Of a stretch of DNA of 64,000 nucleotides, positions 37,847 through 48,400 are shown piece after piece (within the stretch, counting starts at the first letter, position 1; each line of letters starts with the position of its first letter). The DNA is from Casp-actino8 sp001510455 (GTDB lineage: Bacteria; Actinomycetota; Acidimicrobiia; Acidimicrobiales; Ilumatobacteraceae), in the NCBI GenBank assembly GCA_027592035.1, contig JAQCIK010000008.1:1-64000 (forward strand). Direction: 5' to 3'. The translations under genes were made by a program, and so were the position numbers. Below the pieces are notes generated by a model. That model worked only from the letters and a program-made list of their open reading frames with translations, did no database searches and was not told the origin of the DNA.

Positions 37847-40429
37847 TCAGGAACCTTCGCGTGGTGTTTCCCCTGGTGAATCACCGTATTCATCCGAAGG
37901 TGACAGGGATACCTCGACCGGATCGGGGAAATCGTAGGTCGATACCTCATCGACGGACTGGTCGCCGGAGGCATCGGCCGATCGGTCGAATGCTCCTCGC
38001 CGGCGACGATCGTCCCGCCGAATGAGAAGTAGACAGACGAATCCGGCGAGAGTCAACACGTAGGCGAAGCGGTCGATCAGGCTCGCTTCGAACGTCAACG
38101 ACACCTCGTTGTCGGTCGGAACGACGACCATCATGTTCGGTGCGACCCGATATGGACCATCGGCACCGGACACCTTCCAGTTGGGGAAATAACTCACTCG
38201 CACCAACACCGGCTCTCCGACCCGATCGACGGAGAACGAGACCGAATCGTCACCCACCGCGACATCGGAAATCGTCACCGGCTCGACAGCGACTTGCTCG
38301 ATCGATTCGACCGGCACCACGACGTCGACCTGTCGGGAGTCGGCACCGGGTTCTCCGACCCGTCGTCCGAGATCGATCTCGACCGCGACCCGTTGCCATG
38401 CATCGGGTCCATCGGCAGCCGGAAGTGCGTTCCACTCGTCGGTGTTCTGCAACCAACTGGTTCCGAGTTCGAGCCAACGCTCTCGTTGATCACCACTTCG
38501 TCCCTCGACGACGACCGGCCGAGTTTCGAGCGGTACGACGATCTCGGAGTTCGAGACCTCGTAGACCTTCCACGGACCCGAGCGAGCAATCTCGAGGAGT
38601 TCGCCGGTCGACGATGCCAGCGCGTCGGCCTCGTCGATGGCCTCGGGTGTCACGGCCATGTAGTAACGGATTCCGAGTGACTGCAAGTACCGAATGCCGG
38701 TCTCGGCATCGTTGTTCACGTACCGAAGTTCGCGAACCGGGTTGGAACTCTGTTTCGACATCGCTCCGGCCGCGAGGAAGTGATACGGCGTCGTTCCCGC
38801 CGCCTCGAAGAACAATCCTTCGCTGGATCCGATGCAGCTGTCGGTCCAGAACGGCAGGAGCATGAGTGCCATCGTGGTGCCGTAGCGATCGTTGTTGCTG
38901 TAGTTCTCCCACAGCGCGCGGCCGCAACCTCGGTTCTCACCGATCTGCTTCATCGTTTGGATCAGCTCGTAGTACTCACCGTAGGCCGAGCGACCTTCGT
39001 AGCCGGTGAAGTTCCAGCGCGCCCATCCGTCGACGAAACCTTTGTCGGATGCCTCGGTTTCGAAAGGCCCCCAGGTGTACTCGAGTCCCTGCCCTTCGTC
39101 GATCAGTCGACCGCCCGGCAAGACCTGGAAGCGGAAGCCCAACACGACGAGGGTCACGACGAGACTCGCCACGGCAGCGATCGTTCGCCACCGGAAGAAC
39201 GCTCGACGCGCGACGGCATCGGCGACCCACGGCACCGGATCGACCACTCGCTCACGTCGCTCGATCTGAACGAGTCGGACGGCCGCATGGACCGCTTCCA
39301 CGATGCCGATCGCCGCCAGGAGATACCGGCAGAGATTCACCATGGGGAGCAGTCGCGGATTCCAGAGCAGGCCGATCTCCGGCAAGCTGTCGTTGAACAG
39401 ATACACGAGGGCCACGAAGACGAGACCGGTCACCCCGATCCAGACTCCGTTCGTGTGGCGTCGGGCCAGAACCGCAACGAGGCCGACCGCCGCGAAGAAC
39501 GTGAAGAACACGTTCCAGAACGGCGGCAGGGCGAAGAACATTCCCCAGTACGACGTGAACGAACCGTTACCCGGCTCACCCTTGTACTTCATGTCGGTCA
39601 TGTAGGCGTGGTTCAAGAGGAACGGAACGATCCAGAACGCCGCGAGGAGCGAACCCGTTCCAACTGTCACGGCGAACCAGCGCAGACGGCGTCGATCGAG
39701 CCAGAGCAGTCCCATGATGATCAGACCCACTGCGACATAGATCGCGACGATCCCATGGCTCAGGACTGCGAGAGCCATGAAGATCGCTGCTTTGGCGCGA
39801 TGGCGTCCGGTCTCGAGCCCGTTCGCGAACAGGCCGAAGGCCAGTACTGCGAACGAGAGCGAGATGGAGAAGGAGAATTCACCGGCCATGGTCGACGCCA
39901 CGTTGCCGCCGTAGATCGTGTAGCTCTCGTCGAGGAGATACACCAAGCCGACCACGGCGAACATCTCGGGGATGGGGTAGGCGAACCGAGCCAACCGTCC
40001 GAAGATCCACAGACACACCGGCAAGGTCACGATTCCGAGGACGGCCACCAACTTGAAGGCGACGCCATAGGGCAGGACCACGTCGAGGAGAACGATGAAG
40101 ATGGCCGGCACCACCATGTAGAAGCGGTAGATCGGGAATCCCGAGTACCAGTCCATCGACCACCCGTTCAGCTTCCAGGGCAACAAGTGATCGCGCAGGT
40201 ACGCCGGACCCCAGACGTGGGCTCCCATGTCACCACCGGTCGGTGTCGAGTCACGGAACAGAAGTGACGGCTGAACCACTCGTATCGCGATGAAGGTGGT
40301 GACCCCCAAGAAGACGAGCCGCACCCAGAACCGAACCAGCTTTTCTCGTGGCCAGCCGCGGAACGGATTCCAGACCTCACGACGATCGGACTCGACCCCA
40401 TCCACCGGGAGCTCCGACGACTCGCTCAC
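37847..40429 (-). CDS. Large membrane protein, PTPS-related/GT-C-like glycosyltransferase
   Basis: An 860-residue protein with about a dozen hydrophobic helices in the first 420 residues, one near 410-430, a soluble domain (about 440-800), and a last helix near 805-825. The N-terminal loop TPTGGDMGAHVWGPAYLRDH and the following WYSGFPIYRFY resemble the catalytic loop of the 6-pyruvoyl-tetrahydropterin-synthase-related membrane family (GT-C fold, like YfhO). The Asp in GGDMGAH is the likely catalytic base. It probably transfers a lipid-linked sugar on the outer face of the membrane. The GTG start has CAGAAT six bases upstream. It lies upstream of manB and may share its transcript. Confidence 0.75.
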   Translation of the reverse strand: MSESSELPVDGVESDRREVWNPFRGWPREKLVRFWVRLVFLGVTTFIAIRVVQPSLLFRDSTPTGGDMGAHVWGPAYLRDHLLPWKLNGWSMDWYSGFPIYRFYMVVPAIFIVLLDVVLPYGVAFKLVAVLGIVTLPVCLWIFGRLARFAYPIPEMFAVVGLVYLLDESYTIYGGNVASTMAGEFSFSISLSFAVLAFGLFANGLETGRHRAKAAIFMALAVLSHGIVAIYVAVGLIIMGLLWLDRRRLRWFAVTVGTGSLLAAFWIVPFLLNHAYMTDMKYKGEPGNGSFTSYWGMFFALPPFWNVFFTFFAAVGLVAVLARRHTNGVWIGVTGLVFVALVYLFNDSLPEIGLLWNPRLLPMVNLCRYLLAAIGIVEAVHAAVRLVQIERRERVVDPVPWVADAVARRAFFRWRTIAAVASLVVTLVVLGFRFQVLPGGRLIDEGQGLEYTWGPFETEASDKGFVDGWARWNFTGYEGRSAYGEYYELIQTMKQIGENRGCGRALWENYSNNDRYGTTMALMLLPFWTDSCIGSSEGLFFEAAGTTPYHFLAAGAMSKQSSNPVRELRYVNNDAETGIRYLQSLGIRYYMAVTPEAIDEADALASSTGELLEIARSGPWKVYEVSNSEIVVPLETRPVVVEGRSGDQRERWLELGTSWLQNTDEWNALPAADGPDAWQRVAVEIDLGRRVGEPGADSRQVDVVVPVESIEQVAVEPVTISDVAVGDDSVSFSVDRVGEPVLVRVSYFPNWKVSGADGPYRVAPNMMVVVPTDNEVSLTFEASLIDRFAYVLTLAGFVCLLLIRRDDRRRRGAFDRSADASGDQSVDEVSTYDFPDPVEVSLSPSDEYGDSPGETPREGS

Positions 40430-40435
40430 CCCGTC

Positions 40436-40441
40436 ATTCTG
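40436..40441 (-). promoter_or_regulatory. -10 hexamer CAGAAT, leaderless type
   Basis: On the minus strand CAGAAT, a good match to TATAAT at four positions, is followed by six bases and the GTG at 40429. No Shine-Dalgarno sequence precedes that GTG. Confidence 0.4.
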
Positions 40442-40465
40442 CCATTCGACGGCGGTTCGACTCGA

Positions 40466-41176
40466 TCAGTTGGCGGCGAGAAGGAGACCCGAGGCGTTGA
40501 AAGCGAGATGAGCCAGTATCGGGCAGGCGATACGACCCGTACGTTGCCAACACAGGCCGAACACGAGACCGATGAGGAACAGACCCGGAAATTCGACGGG
40601 CTGCAGATGAATCGCACCGAAGAACGCTGCCGACACCACGAGTGCGATCGTGTCGTTCAACCGACCTTCGAGCGACTGAAGGATCACACCGCGGTACACG
40701 AACTCCTCGACGAGTGGTGCACCGACGGCGACGACGACGATCAACGCGACGATCCACCACCCATCGGCGCGATTCCAGAGGTCAGTGGCCCGCTCCTCCA
40801 CCTTGGCCGGATCGAAGGCGTCGGGAAAGAGTGACCTGAGCGGCCAGTAGAGCAACGGGACGAGGACGAACTGACCGACGACTCCGATCGGCAGTCCCAC
40901 CAGATCGATCGGGCGGAAGCGAACGCGATAGTCGTCGCGTATCGATCCCGACCCGCGACGAGAACTGAGAACGCCGAGCGCGACGACGAAGGGCACCCAC
41001 AGACACAGAACGGTGGCCACCATCGTCGACGTCGGCCAATCGTCGGGATCGACTCCCGACTGACCGAGGATGGCGATGATCGCCGCCTGAAGGGGAAGAG
41101 CGGCGACGTACGCGCCGAGCCACACGGCCGCTGCTGCGGCGATCGAGAAACGTGCGTCGTGACTGGCCGGTCGCAC
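40466..41176 (-). CDS. CPBP-family intramembrane metalloprotease
   Basis: A 236-residue membrane protein with about eight hydrophobic segments. The Abi/CPBP motifs are E157-E158 with R162 in VEEFVYRG, H190 in FFGAIH, and H223 and N227 in ILAHLAFNASG. The Glu and His residues form the glutamate-dependent protease site in the membrane. Targets are unknown; relatives mature prenylated proteins or bacteriocins. The GTG at 41176 lies 7 bases after the DUF3499 stop, so the two genes are likely one transcript. The frame runs on to 41314 inside DUF3499 but that part is unlikely to be used. Confidence 0.85.
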   Translation of the reverse strand: MRPASHDARFSIAAAAAVWLGAYVAALPLQAAIIAILGQSGVDPDDWPTSTMVATVLCLWVPFVVALGVLSSRRGSGSIRDDYRVRFRPIDLVGLPIGVVGQFVLVPLLYWPLRSLFPDAFDPAKVEERATDLWNRADGWWIVALIVVVAVGAPLVEEFVYRGVILQSLEGRLNDTIALVVSAAFFGAIHLQPVEFPGLFLIGLVFGLCWQRTGRIACPILAHLAFNASGLLLAAN

Positions 41177-41183
41177 GGAACGT

Positions 41184-41411
41184 TCAGCCGGCGAGACGGT
41201 GAACGAAAGGAAGGACTTCGACGCGTCGACGATCCTCGAGGCGCCAACCGCTCGGAGACACGAACCGTTGCAGATGGGCCTCGCAGAATTCGTAGACACC
41301 GGCGACACGTTCATCGGCCAGATGATCGAGCCAGATCACGGACGACGGATAGTGAAAGGTGATGGACGTGCGAGCGTGTTCGCGACAGCCGTTGCGAGTG
41401 CAGAGACGCAT
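41184..41411 (-). CDS. DUF3499 family protein
   Basis: A 75-residue protein of the actinobacterial DUF3499 family. It starts MRLCTRNGCREHA and later has YEFCEAHLQRFVSPSGW. C4, C9, C43 and H46 could hold a zinc ion. The function is unknown. The family is strongly linked to manB and fbiA in Actinobacteria (mycobacterial Rv3258c). The ATG at 41411 has TACCGT six bases upstream and no Shine-Dalgarno sequence, matching the leaderless pattern. It is divergent from ftsH, with 149 bases between the two starts. Confidence 0.88.
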   Translation of the reverse strand: MRLCTRNGCREHARTSITFHYPSSVIWLDHLADERVAGVYEFCEAHLQRFVSPSGWRLEDRRRVEVLPFVHRLAG

Positions 41412-41417
41412 ACGACA

Positions 41418-41423
41418 ACGGTA
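41418..41423 (-). promoter_or_regulatory. -10 hexamer TACCGT, leaderless type
   Basis: On the minus strand TACCGT is followed by TGTCGT and the DUF3499 ATG. The spacing puts transcription on the A of ATG. Confidence 0.45.
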
Positions 41424-41548
41424 CGCAAACCGGACCCCGAGATCGCGGATTTCAGCCTGCCTACCTGCACCAATCTTGTGTCTCGGCACTCGAGCGTGAC
41501 GTCTCTCTCAGGTCCGGCTCCGCGGTGCGGCCTCGCGCACCCCCGCCC

Positions 41549-41554
41549 TAGCAT
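41549..41554 (+). promoter_or_regulatory. -10 hexamer TAGCAT, leaderless type
   Basis: TAGCAT is followed by GGTTCC and the ftsH ATG at 41561. The six-base spacing is exact. No Shine-Dalgarno sequence or clear -35 box is present. Confidence 0.5.
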
Positions 41555-41560
41555 GGTTCC

Positions 41561-43510
41561 ATGAGCGATCCGACTCCCCCTCCGCCGCCTCCTCCGCCCG
41601 GAGACCGATCCGGAAACCGCCGACGCTCGTCCCCCTCCAAGCCCGACGACACGCGCCCCGAGGGCCGCAACGGTCGCCCGGCCCTTCCGAAATGGTCGCC
41701 ATGGGTGCTGCTCGGCATCGTGTTGCTGCTCATCTTCGGCCCTCAACTGCTCCCCGGTCCCGACCGCGAGAAGATCGGCTTCGAGGAGTTCATGACCCAG
41801 GTCGAGGCCGGCCGAGTCGACGAGTTCAAACTCAACAACACGACTCTCGGGATCACGGGAGTGTTCACCAACGGCAGTGAGTTCTCGACCACGGCTCCGC
41901 CCGGGTTCCCGAACGAGTCCGACCGCGTGCTGTTCCGAACACAGGGAGTCGACTTCCAGGCCAGCACTCCACAGTCCAACTGGCTCGTGAGCCTCATCCC
42001 GCTCCTTCTCCCATTCATCCTCATCATGGCGTTCCTCGTCTGGATGAATCGGCGAGCCTCGGGCCAGATGGGCAACGTGATGTCGATCGGTCGGAGTCGC
42101 GCCAAGGCCTACACGACCGACCGCCCTTCCACCACCTTTGCCGACGTGGCCGGTTATGACGGCGTGAAGACCGAGATCAAAGAGGTCGTCGATTTCCTTC
42201 GTATGCCCGAGCGCTTCAAGGAGATCGGTGCTCGTGTTCCGAAGGGAATCCTCTTGGTCGGCCCTCCCGGAACCGGCAAGACACTCTTCGCCCGAGCCGT
42301 GGCCGGCGAGGCCGGAGTGGGCTTCTTGTCGGTCACCGGTTCCGATTTCATGGAGATGTTCGTCGGCGTCGGAGCGAGTCGCGTGCGCGACCTCTTCCAG
42401 CAGGCCCGCAAGATGGGACGCGCCATCATCTTCATCGACGAAATCGACTCCATCGGCCGCAAGCGCGGTGCCGGTCTCGGCGGAGGTCATGACGAGCGGG
42501 AGCAAACGCTCAACCAAATGCTCGCCGAAATGGACGGATTCGAGACGTCCGAGGGAATCGTCATCCTCGCCGCCACCAACCGGCCCGACATCCTCGATCC
42601 GGCGTTGCTCCGCCCGGGTCGTTTCGATCGACAGATCGTCGTACCCCTCCCCGAGTTCGAGGAACGCCTGGCCATCTTGAAGGTGCACTCCCTCGACAAG
42701 CGCATGGGACCCGACGTCGATCTCGAGGTGATGGCCAAGGGCACACCCGGAATGAGTGGTGCCGATCTGGCCAACTTGGTGAACGAATCGGCCTTGTTCG
42801 CCGTCCGCCGCGGCAGTGCTCAGATCGAACGCATCGACTTCGAGTCGGCGCGCGATCGCATCATGATGGGTGCCCGCCGTGACTCGCTGATCCTGTCGGC
42901 CGAAGAGAAGCGAACCACCGCGTACCACGAGGGCGGTCACGCAGTCCTCGCCGCGGTTCTCCCCAACGGAGATCCCCTCCACAAGGTCACCATCCTTCCC
43001 CGCGGTATGGCCCTCGGCGTGACCCAGACTCTCCCCGAGGAGCGCCACAGCTACTCGCGCGAGTACGTGCTCGACCGCATCTGCATGGCCCTCGGCGGAC
43101 GAGTCGCCGAACGTATCGTGTTCGATCAGCAGACCACGGGGGCAGCGAACGATCTCGAGGTCGTGACCGGACTCGCTCGTCGTATGGTGCGCGAATGGGG
43201 AATGAGCGACAAGGTCGGACCCATGGCGTGGCACAGCAACCAGCAGGTGTTCCTCGGTGAAGACCTCATGACGAGTGGTCGCGAATACTCCGATGACACT
43301 GCTCGGCTCGTCGACGAAGAAATCAACACGATTCTGCGCCAGCAAGAAGAGCGCGCCGTCCAGCTTCTCATGGCTCATCGTCGCGGACTCGACCTGGTCG
43401 CCGAGGCACTGCTCGACGAGGAAACGATCGATGGCGACAAGGTGGCTCGCCTGGTTCAACAGGGCCTCGGTGAACCGTCACCCTCGGCCGAAACACTCGC
43501 CGATCAGTGA
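41561..43510 (+). CDS. ftsH: ATP-dependent zinc metalloprotease FtsH
   Basis: A 649-residue membrane protease. A Pro-rich N-terminus (TPPPPPPPPG) and basic stretch precede helix 1 (about 46-62), a short outside domain, helix 2 (about 142-162), the AAA domain with Walker A GPPGTGKT (233-240), Walker B IIFIDEID, and the zinc site H455-E-G-G-H459 (YHEGGHA). The SRH region reads ATNRPDILDPALLRPGRFDR. It degrades unassembled membrane proteins and some regulators. The start codon is set by the -10 hexamer. It stands alone, facing the thioredoxin gene at its 3' end. Confidence 0.96.
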   Translation: MSDPTPPPPPPPPGDRSGNRRRSSPSKPDDTRPEGRNGRPALPKWSPWVLLGIVLLLIFGPQLLPGPDREKIGFEEFMTQVEAGRVDEFKLNNTTLGITGVFTNGSEFSTTAPPGFPNESDRVLFRTQGVDFQASTPQSNWLVSLIPLLLPFILIMAFLVWMNRRASGQMGNVMSIGRSRAKAYTTDRPSTTFADVAGYDGVKTEIKEVVDFLRMPERFKEIGARVPKGILLVGPPGTGKTLFARAVAGEAGVGFLSVTGSDFMEMFVGVGASRVRDLFQQARKMGRAIIFIDEIDSIGRKRGAGLGGGHDEREQTLNQMLAEMDGFETSEGIVILAATNRPDILDPALLRPGRFDRQIVVPLPEFEERLAILKVHSLDKRMGPDVDLEVMAKGTPGMSGADLANLVNESALFAVRRGSAQIERIDFESARDRIMMGARRDSLILSAEEKRTTAYHEGGHAVLAAVLPNGDPLHKVTILPRGMALGVTQTLPEERHSYSREYVLDRICMALGGRVAERIVFDQQTTGAANDLEVVTGLARRMVREWGMSDKVGPMAWHSNQQVFLGEDLMTSGREYSDDTARLVDEEINTILRQQEERAVQLLMAHRRGLDLVAEALLDEETIDGDKVARLVQQGLGEPSPSAETLADQ

Positions 43511-43523
43511 CCCGTTCTCGTCG

Positions 43524-43985
43524 TCATTCGTCGTGATCGTGCGCCGCACACCCGGCGATCGGTAGATCGGGGTCGCGCACCCGGGCCACGGCGGCCCACA
43601 GATCGGTGGCGGTCACCGGACCGAGCGCGTGATGTCGCACCACACCCTGGCGGTCGGCCACCAGAAGAGTCGGCACGGCGTCGATGCCATATTTCTGATG
43701 CAACTCTCGACGGGCCGTGTACTCCACCTCGACGACCATCACCTCGGTGCTCGACAGCACGCGGGCCTTGGTCGCAACGTCGGCACACACGTGACACGAC
43801 GACGAGGTGAACACGACCACCGACCACTCTTGGCCCGGGTCGGCCGGGAAGTCGATCGGGTCGAGTTGCTGAGGAACCGTCCAGGATCTCTGGGTCGGAG
43901 CGTCGGCCACCTGTCGGCGCCGCGCGGCGAGTGCAATGATCGCCACGACGACGAACACCCCGAGAGCGACGAGAACGTTGCTCAC
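43524..43985 (-). CDS. Membrane-anchored thioredoxin-like protein
   Basis: A 153-residue protein with an N-terminal helix (residues 4-22), a linker and a thioredoxin-fold domain (about 40-145). The redox motif is C64-H-V-C67 in FTSSSCHVCADV, and the cis-Pro is in GIDAVPTLLVAD. The tail GCAAHDHDE is acidic with one extra Cys. CHVC is atypical; it suggests a disulfide isomerase or reductase rather than bulk thioredoxin. The GTG at 43985 lies 4 bases after the stop of the DUF5719 gene. With the helix first it could face either side of the membrane; outside is likely, given its neighbours. Confidence 0.8.
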   Translation of the reverse strand: MSNVLVALGVFVVVAIIALAARRRQVADAPTQRSWTVPQQLDPIDFPADPGQEWSVVVFTSSSCHVCADVATKARVLSSTEVMVVEVEYTARRELHQKYGIDAVPTLLVADRQGVVRHHALGPVTATDLWAAVARVRDPDLPIAGCAAHDHDE

Positions 43986-43989
43986 GGGG

Positions 43990-45432
43990 TCACCGCCTCT
44001 GCACCGGTAGGGCCAACGTGTGCAGTCGACCGATCCCGCTCTCGTTGCGTTCGAGCAGACGTTCCACGACGATCGCATCGGAGGCCACGATCGACACCGG
44101 TCGCCCCGAGACCGCACCGAGCGAGATCTCGCGGCGTTCGTTGGCCTCGAGAGTGACTGCGGTCAGCTCGGCGATCGGCTCGGGACCACCAGGACCGAAC
44201 GACGAGACGTCGATGGTCGTCGGGCCGGGTGAGACGTTCAGGATCACGAGGGCCGTGCCGTCACCGTCGGCGGCGGTCAACGACGCGAACCATTCACTCG
44301 CCAGCGCTTCACCCTGAACGCCGAGCATGGTGGACGTGACCACCGACTGACCGGCGGGTTCGGTGATCACTCGTTCGACGACGAGAGCAGGTCCGGCAAG
44401 AGCGGTCACGAGCAAAGCGTGAGGACCGGTACCGATCGTCGGAACACCCGACACGTCGAACGTGACGACCTCACGACTCGGTACGGTCAACGAGGCGGCT
44501 TCGTAGTCGGTTTCGAGTGCCTGAACACCGAGAACGACCACATCGGCCTCGACGTCGTCTTCGGTCGGATTGAAGATGATCAACCGCTCGGTCACTCCCT
44601 CGGCCAGCAGACCGTCGGCGAACCACCACTCGTCACTCACCGCCGGCGAACCGAGAGACGTCACGTGCCCGAGTCGACCACCGCCGAGATAGTGCTGATC
44701 CTTGGCCACCACGATTCGCCCGGTGGTGGCGCGTATGTTGACCGCGACGACGGGTTCGTCACGGAAACCGGTGTCCTCCATGTTCAGCACCCGAAGCGAA
44801 CGGGGCGGAATCACGTAGCCCTGCAACTGATCAGGGGTGCGCGGACCGGCGGTCGTCGAGATCTCGACGTCGATGATCGCTGCCGTGGGATACGGATTGG
44901 TCACGAGAACTCTCATGTCCGACCCCTCGGCCGTGAAACCATCGGCCACGAACCAACGGTCGGATGTGGTCGTCGTGCAAGTGGACACGACGTCTCCGGC
45001 CGGATGGCGCGACAGTTGTTCGACGACGATCTCGGAGCGGTCGACTTCGACCATTGCGCTCACGTACGACGCCGTCACGGTTCGATCGAGATCGACGACC
45101 GATTGCGAGCGCGGTTGCAACTCGACGCCGATCGGGACCGGATCCTGATCGATCGAGAAGACCGTGACGGTTCCGAACGATGGGGTGTCGCTGGGATTGG
45201 TGAGCACGACCTCACCGCCGTACTCCCCGCTCTCGCTCTGTCCGAGAGCCGCCGTCCCTCCACAGAACCACGTCGTCGTGACGGTGTCGTCGACGATCAC
45301 CAGACGTGGTGTGCCGGGATCATCGGCCCGGCCGAAGACGACATCGGTGCTCGATGTCTCGGGCGCAGCTGCGACCACGACACCGGCCGCGGCGAGGAGT
45401 CCGAGAACGACGACGACGAGACGCCGGCTCAT
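43990..45432 (-). CDS. DUF5719 family protein with four tandem repeats
   Basis: A 480-residue exported or anchored protein. One N-terminal helix (residues 5-23) serves as signal or anchor. The rest is four similar blocks of about 105 residues, opening at W55, W160, W270 and W381 with W-F-x-x-G or WFADG, each with a V-x-x-T-N-P or F-N-P strand and ending in IVVE, IVVA or LVVE. Such blocks fit beta-sandwich domains. DUF5719 is widespread in Actinobacteria next to GT2 genes; its role is unknown. The ATG at 45432 overlaps the GT2 stop by four bases, so the two proteins are probably partners. Confidence 0.82.
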   Translation of the reverse strand: MSRRLVVVVLGLLAAAGVVVAAAPETSSTDVVFGRADDPGTPRLVIVDDTVTTTWFCGGTAALGQSESGEYGGEVVLTNPSDTPSFGTVTVFSIDQDPVPIGVELQPRSQSVVDLDRTVTASYVSAMVEVDRSEIVVEQLSRHPAGDVVSTCTTTTSDRWFVADGFTAEGSDMRVLVTNPYPTAAIIDVEISTTAGPRTPDQLQGYVIPPRSLRVLNMEDTGFRDEPVVAVNIRATTGRIVVAKDQHYLGGGRLGHVTSLGSPAVSDEWWFADGLLAEGVTERLIIFNPTEDDVEADVVVLGVQALETDYEAASLTVPSREVVTFDVSGVPTIGTGPHALLVTALAGPALVVERVITEPAGQSVVTSTMLGVQGEALASEWFASLTAADGDGTALVILNVSPGPTTIDVSSFGPGGPEPIAELTAVTLEANERREISLGAVSGRPVSIVASDAIVVERLLERNESGIGRLHTLALPVQRR

Positions 45433-48400
45433 CGGTCGTCCCCCGAATCGATCGGGACGATCGCCGCCGGATCGATCTTCGGCACGCGACGACGCCGTCG
45501 CACCGCCACCAGCACGACGGCCCAGACGGCGATCTGAAGGACGAACCAGGCCCAACGACCGAGCGGACGGTCGTAGTGCAACGAAACCTCGCCGCGTCCG
45601 TCGAGCGGGAAGGCCATCACCGATCCGAAGGATCCCTGTGCATCGACACGGCGTCCGTCGATGTCGATCGACCAACGGTCGTCGAACGGAACGCCGAGAT
45701 GCACGTAACCGGGTCCGAGAGGTTCGCTCGGACCCGACCATGCGGTCGTACCGGAGAGCACCGGGCGGGTGCTTCCGAATTCCGTTCGTACGAGAGCACC
45801 GGCGCCACCGAGTTCACTCGCCTCGGCGGCGGCATCACTCAACATGGCCGTCGTCGAGATCCACTGCTCGTTCTCGAACACGATCATGCTCGCCGGGCTG
45901 TACACCGAACGAAGATCGAGCTGTTCACGAAGGGCCGCGACCAACCCGGCAGGAAGTGGCCGCGGCGATTCGGTCGTCGACCTCACCCGGTCGACGACGG
46001 GAACGACGACGTAGCGAATTCCGAATGGTGCCATCAGACGTCCGGCCCGGGCGGTCGAACGGGTGGCCATGGCCGTGAGAACGTCGTCCACGACTCGTCC
46101 GTCCACCGATCCGGGCGCCGACCACGTCTCGTTCACGTCGAATCGGCCTCCGTCGACGATCGAGTACGCGATCCCCTCGGCGTGGAAGCGATCGGCACCG
46201 GGAACGAGCTCGGGATCACCCACAACCAGGACGCGATAGTCGCCACTCGACGCCGGATCGGCCAACAATTCGTCGAGTTGACTGACGAAACTCGTGGACG
46301 GTTGCTGCCATCTTCCGTCGACGGCCGCCGCCGCGAGAGGAAGACAACCGATGAACATGGCGACGAAAGCGATGATGCTCGCCGGCTGTCGGAATCCGAA
46401 ACGACCTCCACGAACGTCGAACTGGAAGGACAGAACGAGATTTCCGGCGCCGAGAGCAAGTGCGAACGCAACCGGGGCCAGAAGAACTCCGGCCTGAGGC
46501 AGCCACCATGCTCCACCATCGGCAGTGACGGCCAGAACGAGGAAGAGTGACGACACGAGGACGGCAGTGAACGCTCCGATCAGTCGGGCCGATCGTGCGA
46601 CCAACAGTCCGACCAGAAGAGCGACGTACACACCGATCACGAGGCCACCGAGAGCAGCCGGGCCGATGTCGAATCGCAGGAGTCGCCAGAGTCCGCGGTC
46701 GGCGGTCAGACGCTCGGGGCTTCCGACGACTGCGATCCATCCGTCACCGTCGAGAAAGCGCAACGACCACGGAAGCTGGAGAACGATGGCACCCGTGAAG
46801 GCCACGAGCGAAACAGCGATCGTCATGACCGAACGGCGCCACGAATCGCCGCCGACGAGCGACGCAACGGCCACCACGACCAGAACGACGAGCGCGACCA
46901 TCGCCGCGGACGGGGCGAATGCGGCGGCCACGGCGATCAGGATCACGAGACGAGCGAGCGATGGAATTCTCTCTTCGATCGTCACGTCATCGACCACTCG
47001 GCGAGCCAGCACCACGGTCCAAGGGATCACGGCGTAAGCGACCAAAGCCGCCAGGCGACCCGAGGCGATCGCTGCGTAGGGAAGTGGAACGGCGGCGTAC
47101 ACCACGGCGGCCACGAGTCCACCTCGACCCGGCACGAGGCGCGATGCACCCGACCATCCGAGGAGAAGCGCTCCGAGGACGCCGAGGGTCTGTACCAGTC
47201 CCATCTGCGCGAACGACACGATTCCGGCGACACCGAGCAGCAGAAGTCCGGTGGGTTGAGCCGTCGTGTCGCCGAGTCCGCGGTTCCACCAGCCCGACAG
47301 GTGGGACCGGATCATGTCGAACGGCGAATCGGGAATCGGCAACAACTCGCCGATGGGTCGGATGCCGTCGGTGACGACACGTCGACCTCCGACCAACAAC
47401 AGAGCGATGAGCACACCCCACACGACCATCGACGCCGTCGAACGTTCGGACACGACCTCGTCGAGATCGGCGTGGCGCGCCCGACCTCGTCGGAATCGAT
47501 TCCACCGGACACTTCCCCGCACCTGGAGATCGGCGATCTCGCGGTCGGGTACGGTCCGAATTCCTGCGACTCGCCGGCGCCGCGAGATGATGCGAGGCAA
47601 TCCGGTCAATAGTGACACCAGCGCGACGAGGCGCGCCGCCGACGCCCTGGGGCGTCCGCGTAACAACGCGACCAGCGCCGTCGAGACGCCGAGAATCACG
47701 AGGCCGGGAATGACGGTCACGAGACGTAGCCCGCCGGTCGCCGACACGACGGTGGCCAATCGCTGACGTTCGGCATCGACTTCGCTCACCAACGTCGGAG
47801 CACGATGGAACATCGCCTGGCGGTGGCGCCCGACGGCATCGGGAACGATCACGACCCGAGCGCCGGCGACGTGAGCTCGCCAGCAGAGATCGAGTGCCTC
47901 ACCGTGGTACGCGTGATCGATGTCGAATCCGCCGAGACGTCGGAACAAATCGGCTCGGATCAGCAAGCACGCCGACGACAGAGCGAACTTGTCACCGGTT
48001 GCATCGTGCTGCTCCTGATCGAGTTCGAGAGGTTCGAGACCGTCGTCGAGTTCACCGAATCGATCGACATCGAACCCCACCGACGACAAGACCCCTGGCG
48101 CCTCCCACCTGACGAGTTTCGGTCCGAGCACACCGGCGTTCGACCGGAACATCTCCTCCACGAGACGCCGGATCGCGTCCGGCGCCAACGCGACGTCGTC
48201 GTGCATCAGGAGGAACAGGCCGCCGTCACCTTCGACCAACCGCAACACCTGATTGGCGGCCCGAGCGAATCCGATGTCCCCCACCCCCCGCACATGGGCG
48301 GTCGGAAGCATCGACTGCGCAAGGTCGCGATGCGCCGAGATGACGGTCTCGTCGTTCGAGGTCACGAGAAGAACGACCTGGACCGAGGGATAGTCCTGGG

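Noticed and set aside
41336..43459. A 707-codon open frame on the minus strand opposite ftsH
   Set aside because: Antisense shadow of ftsH with biased composition and no recognisable domain.
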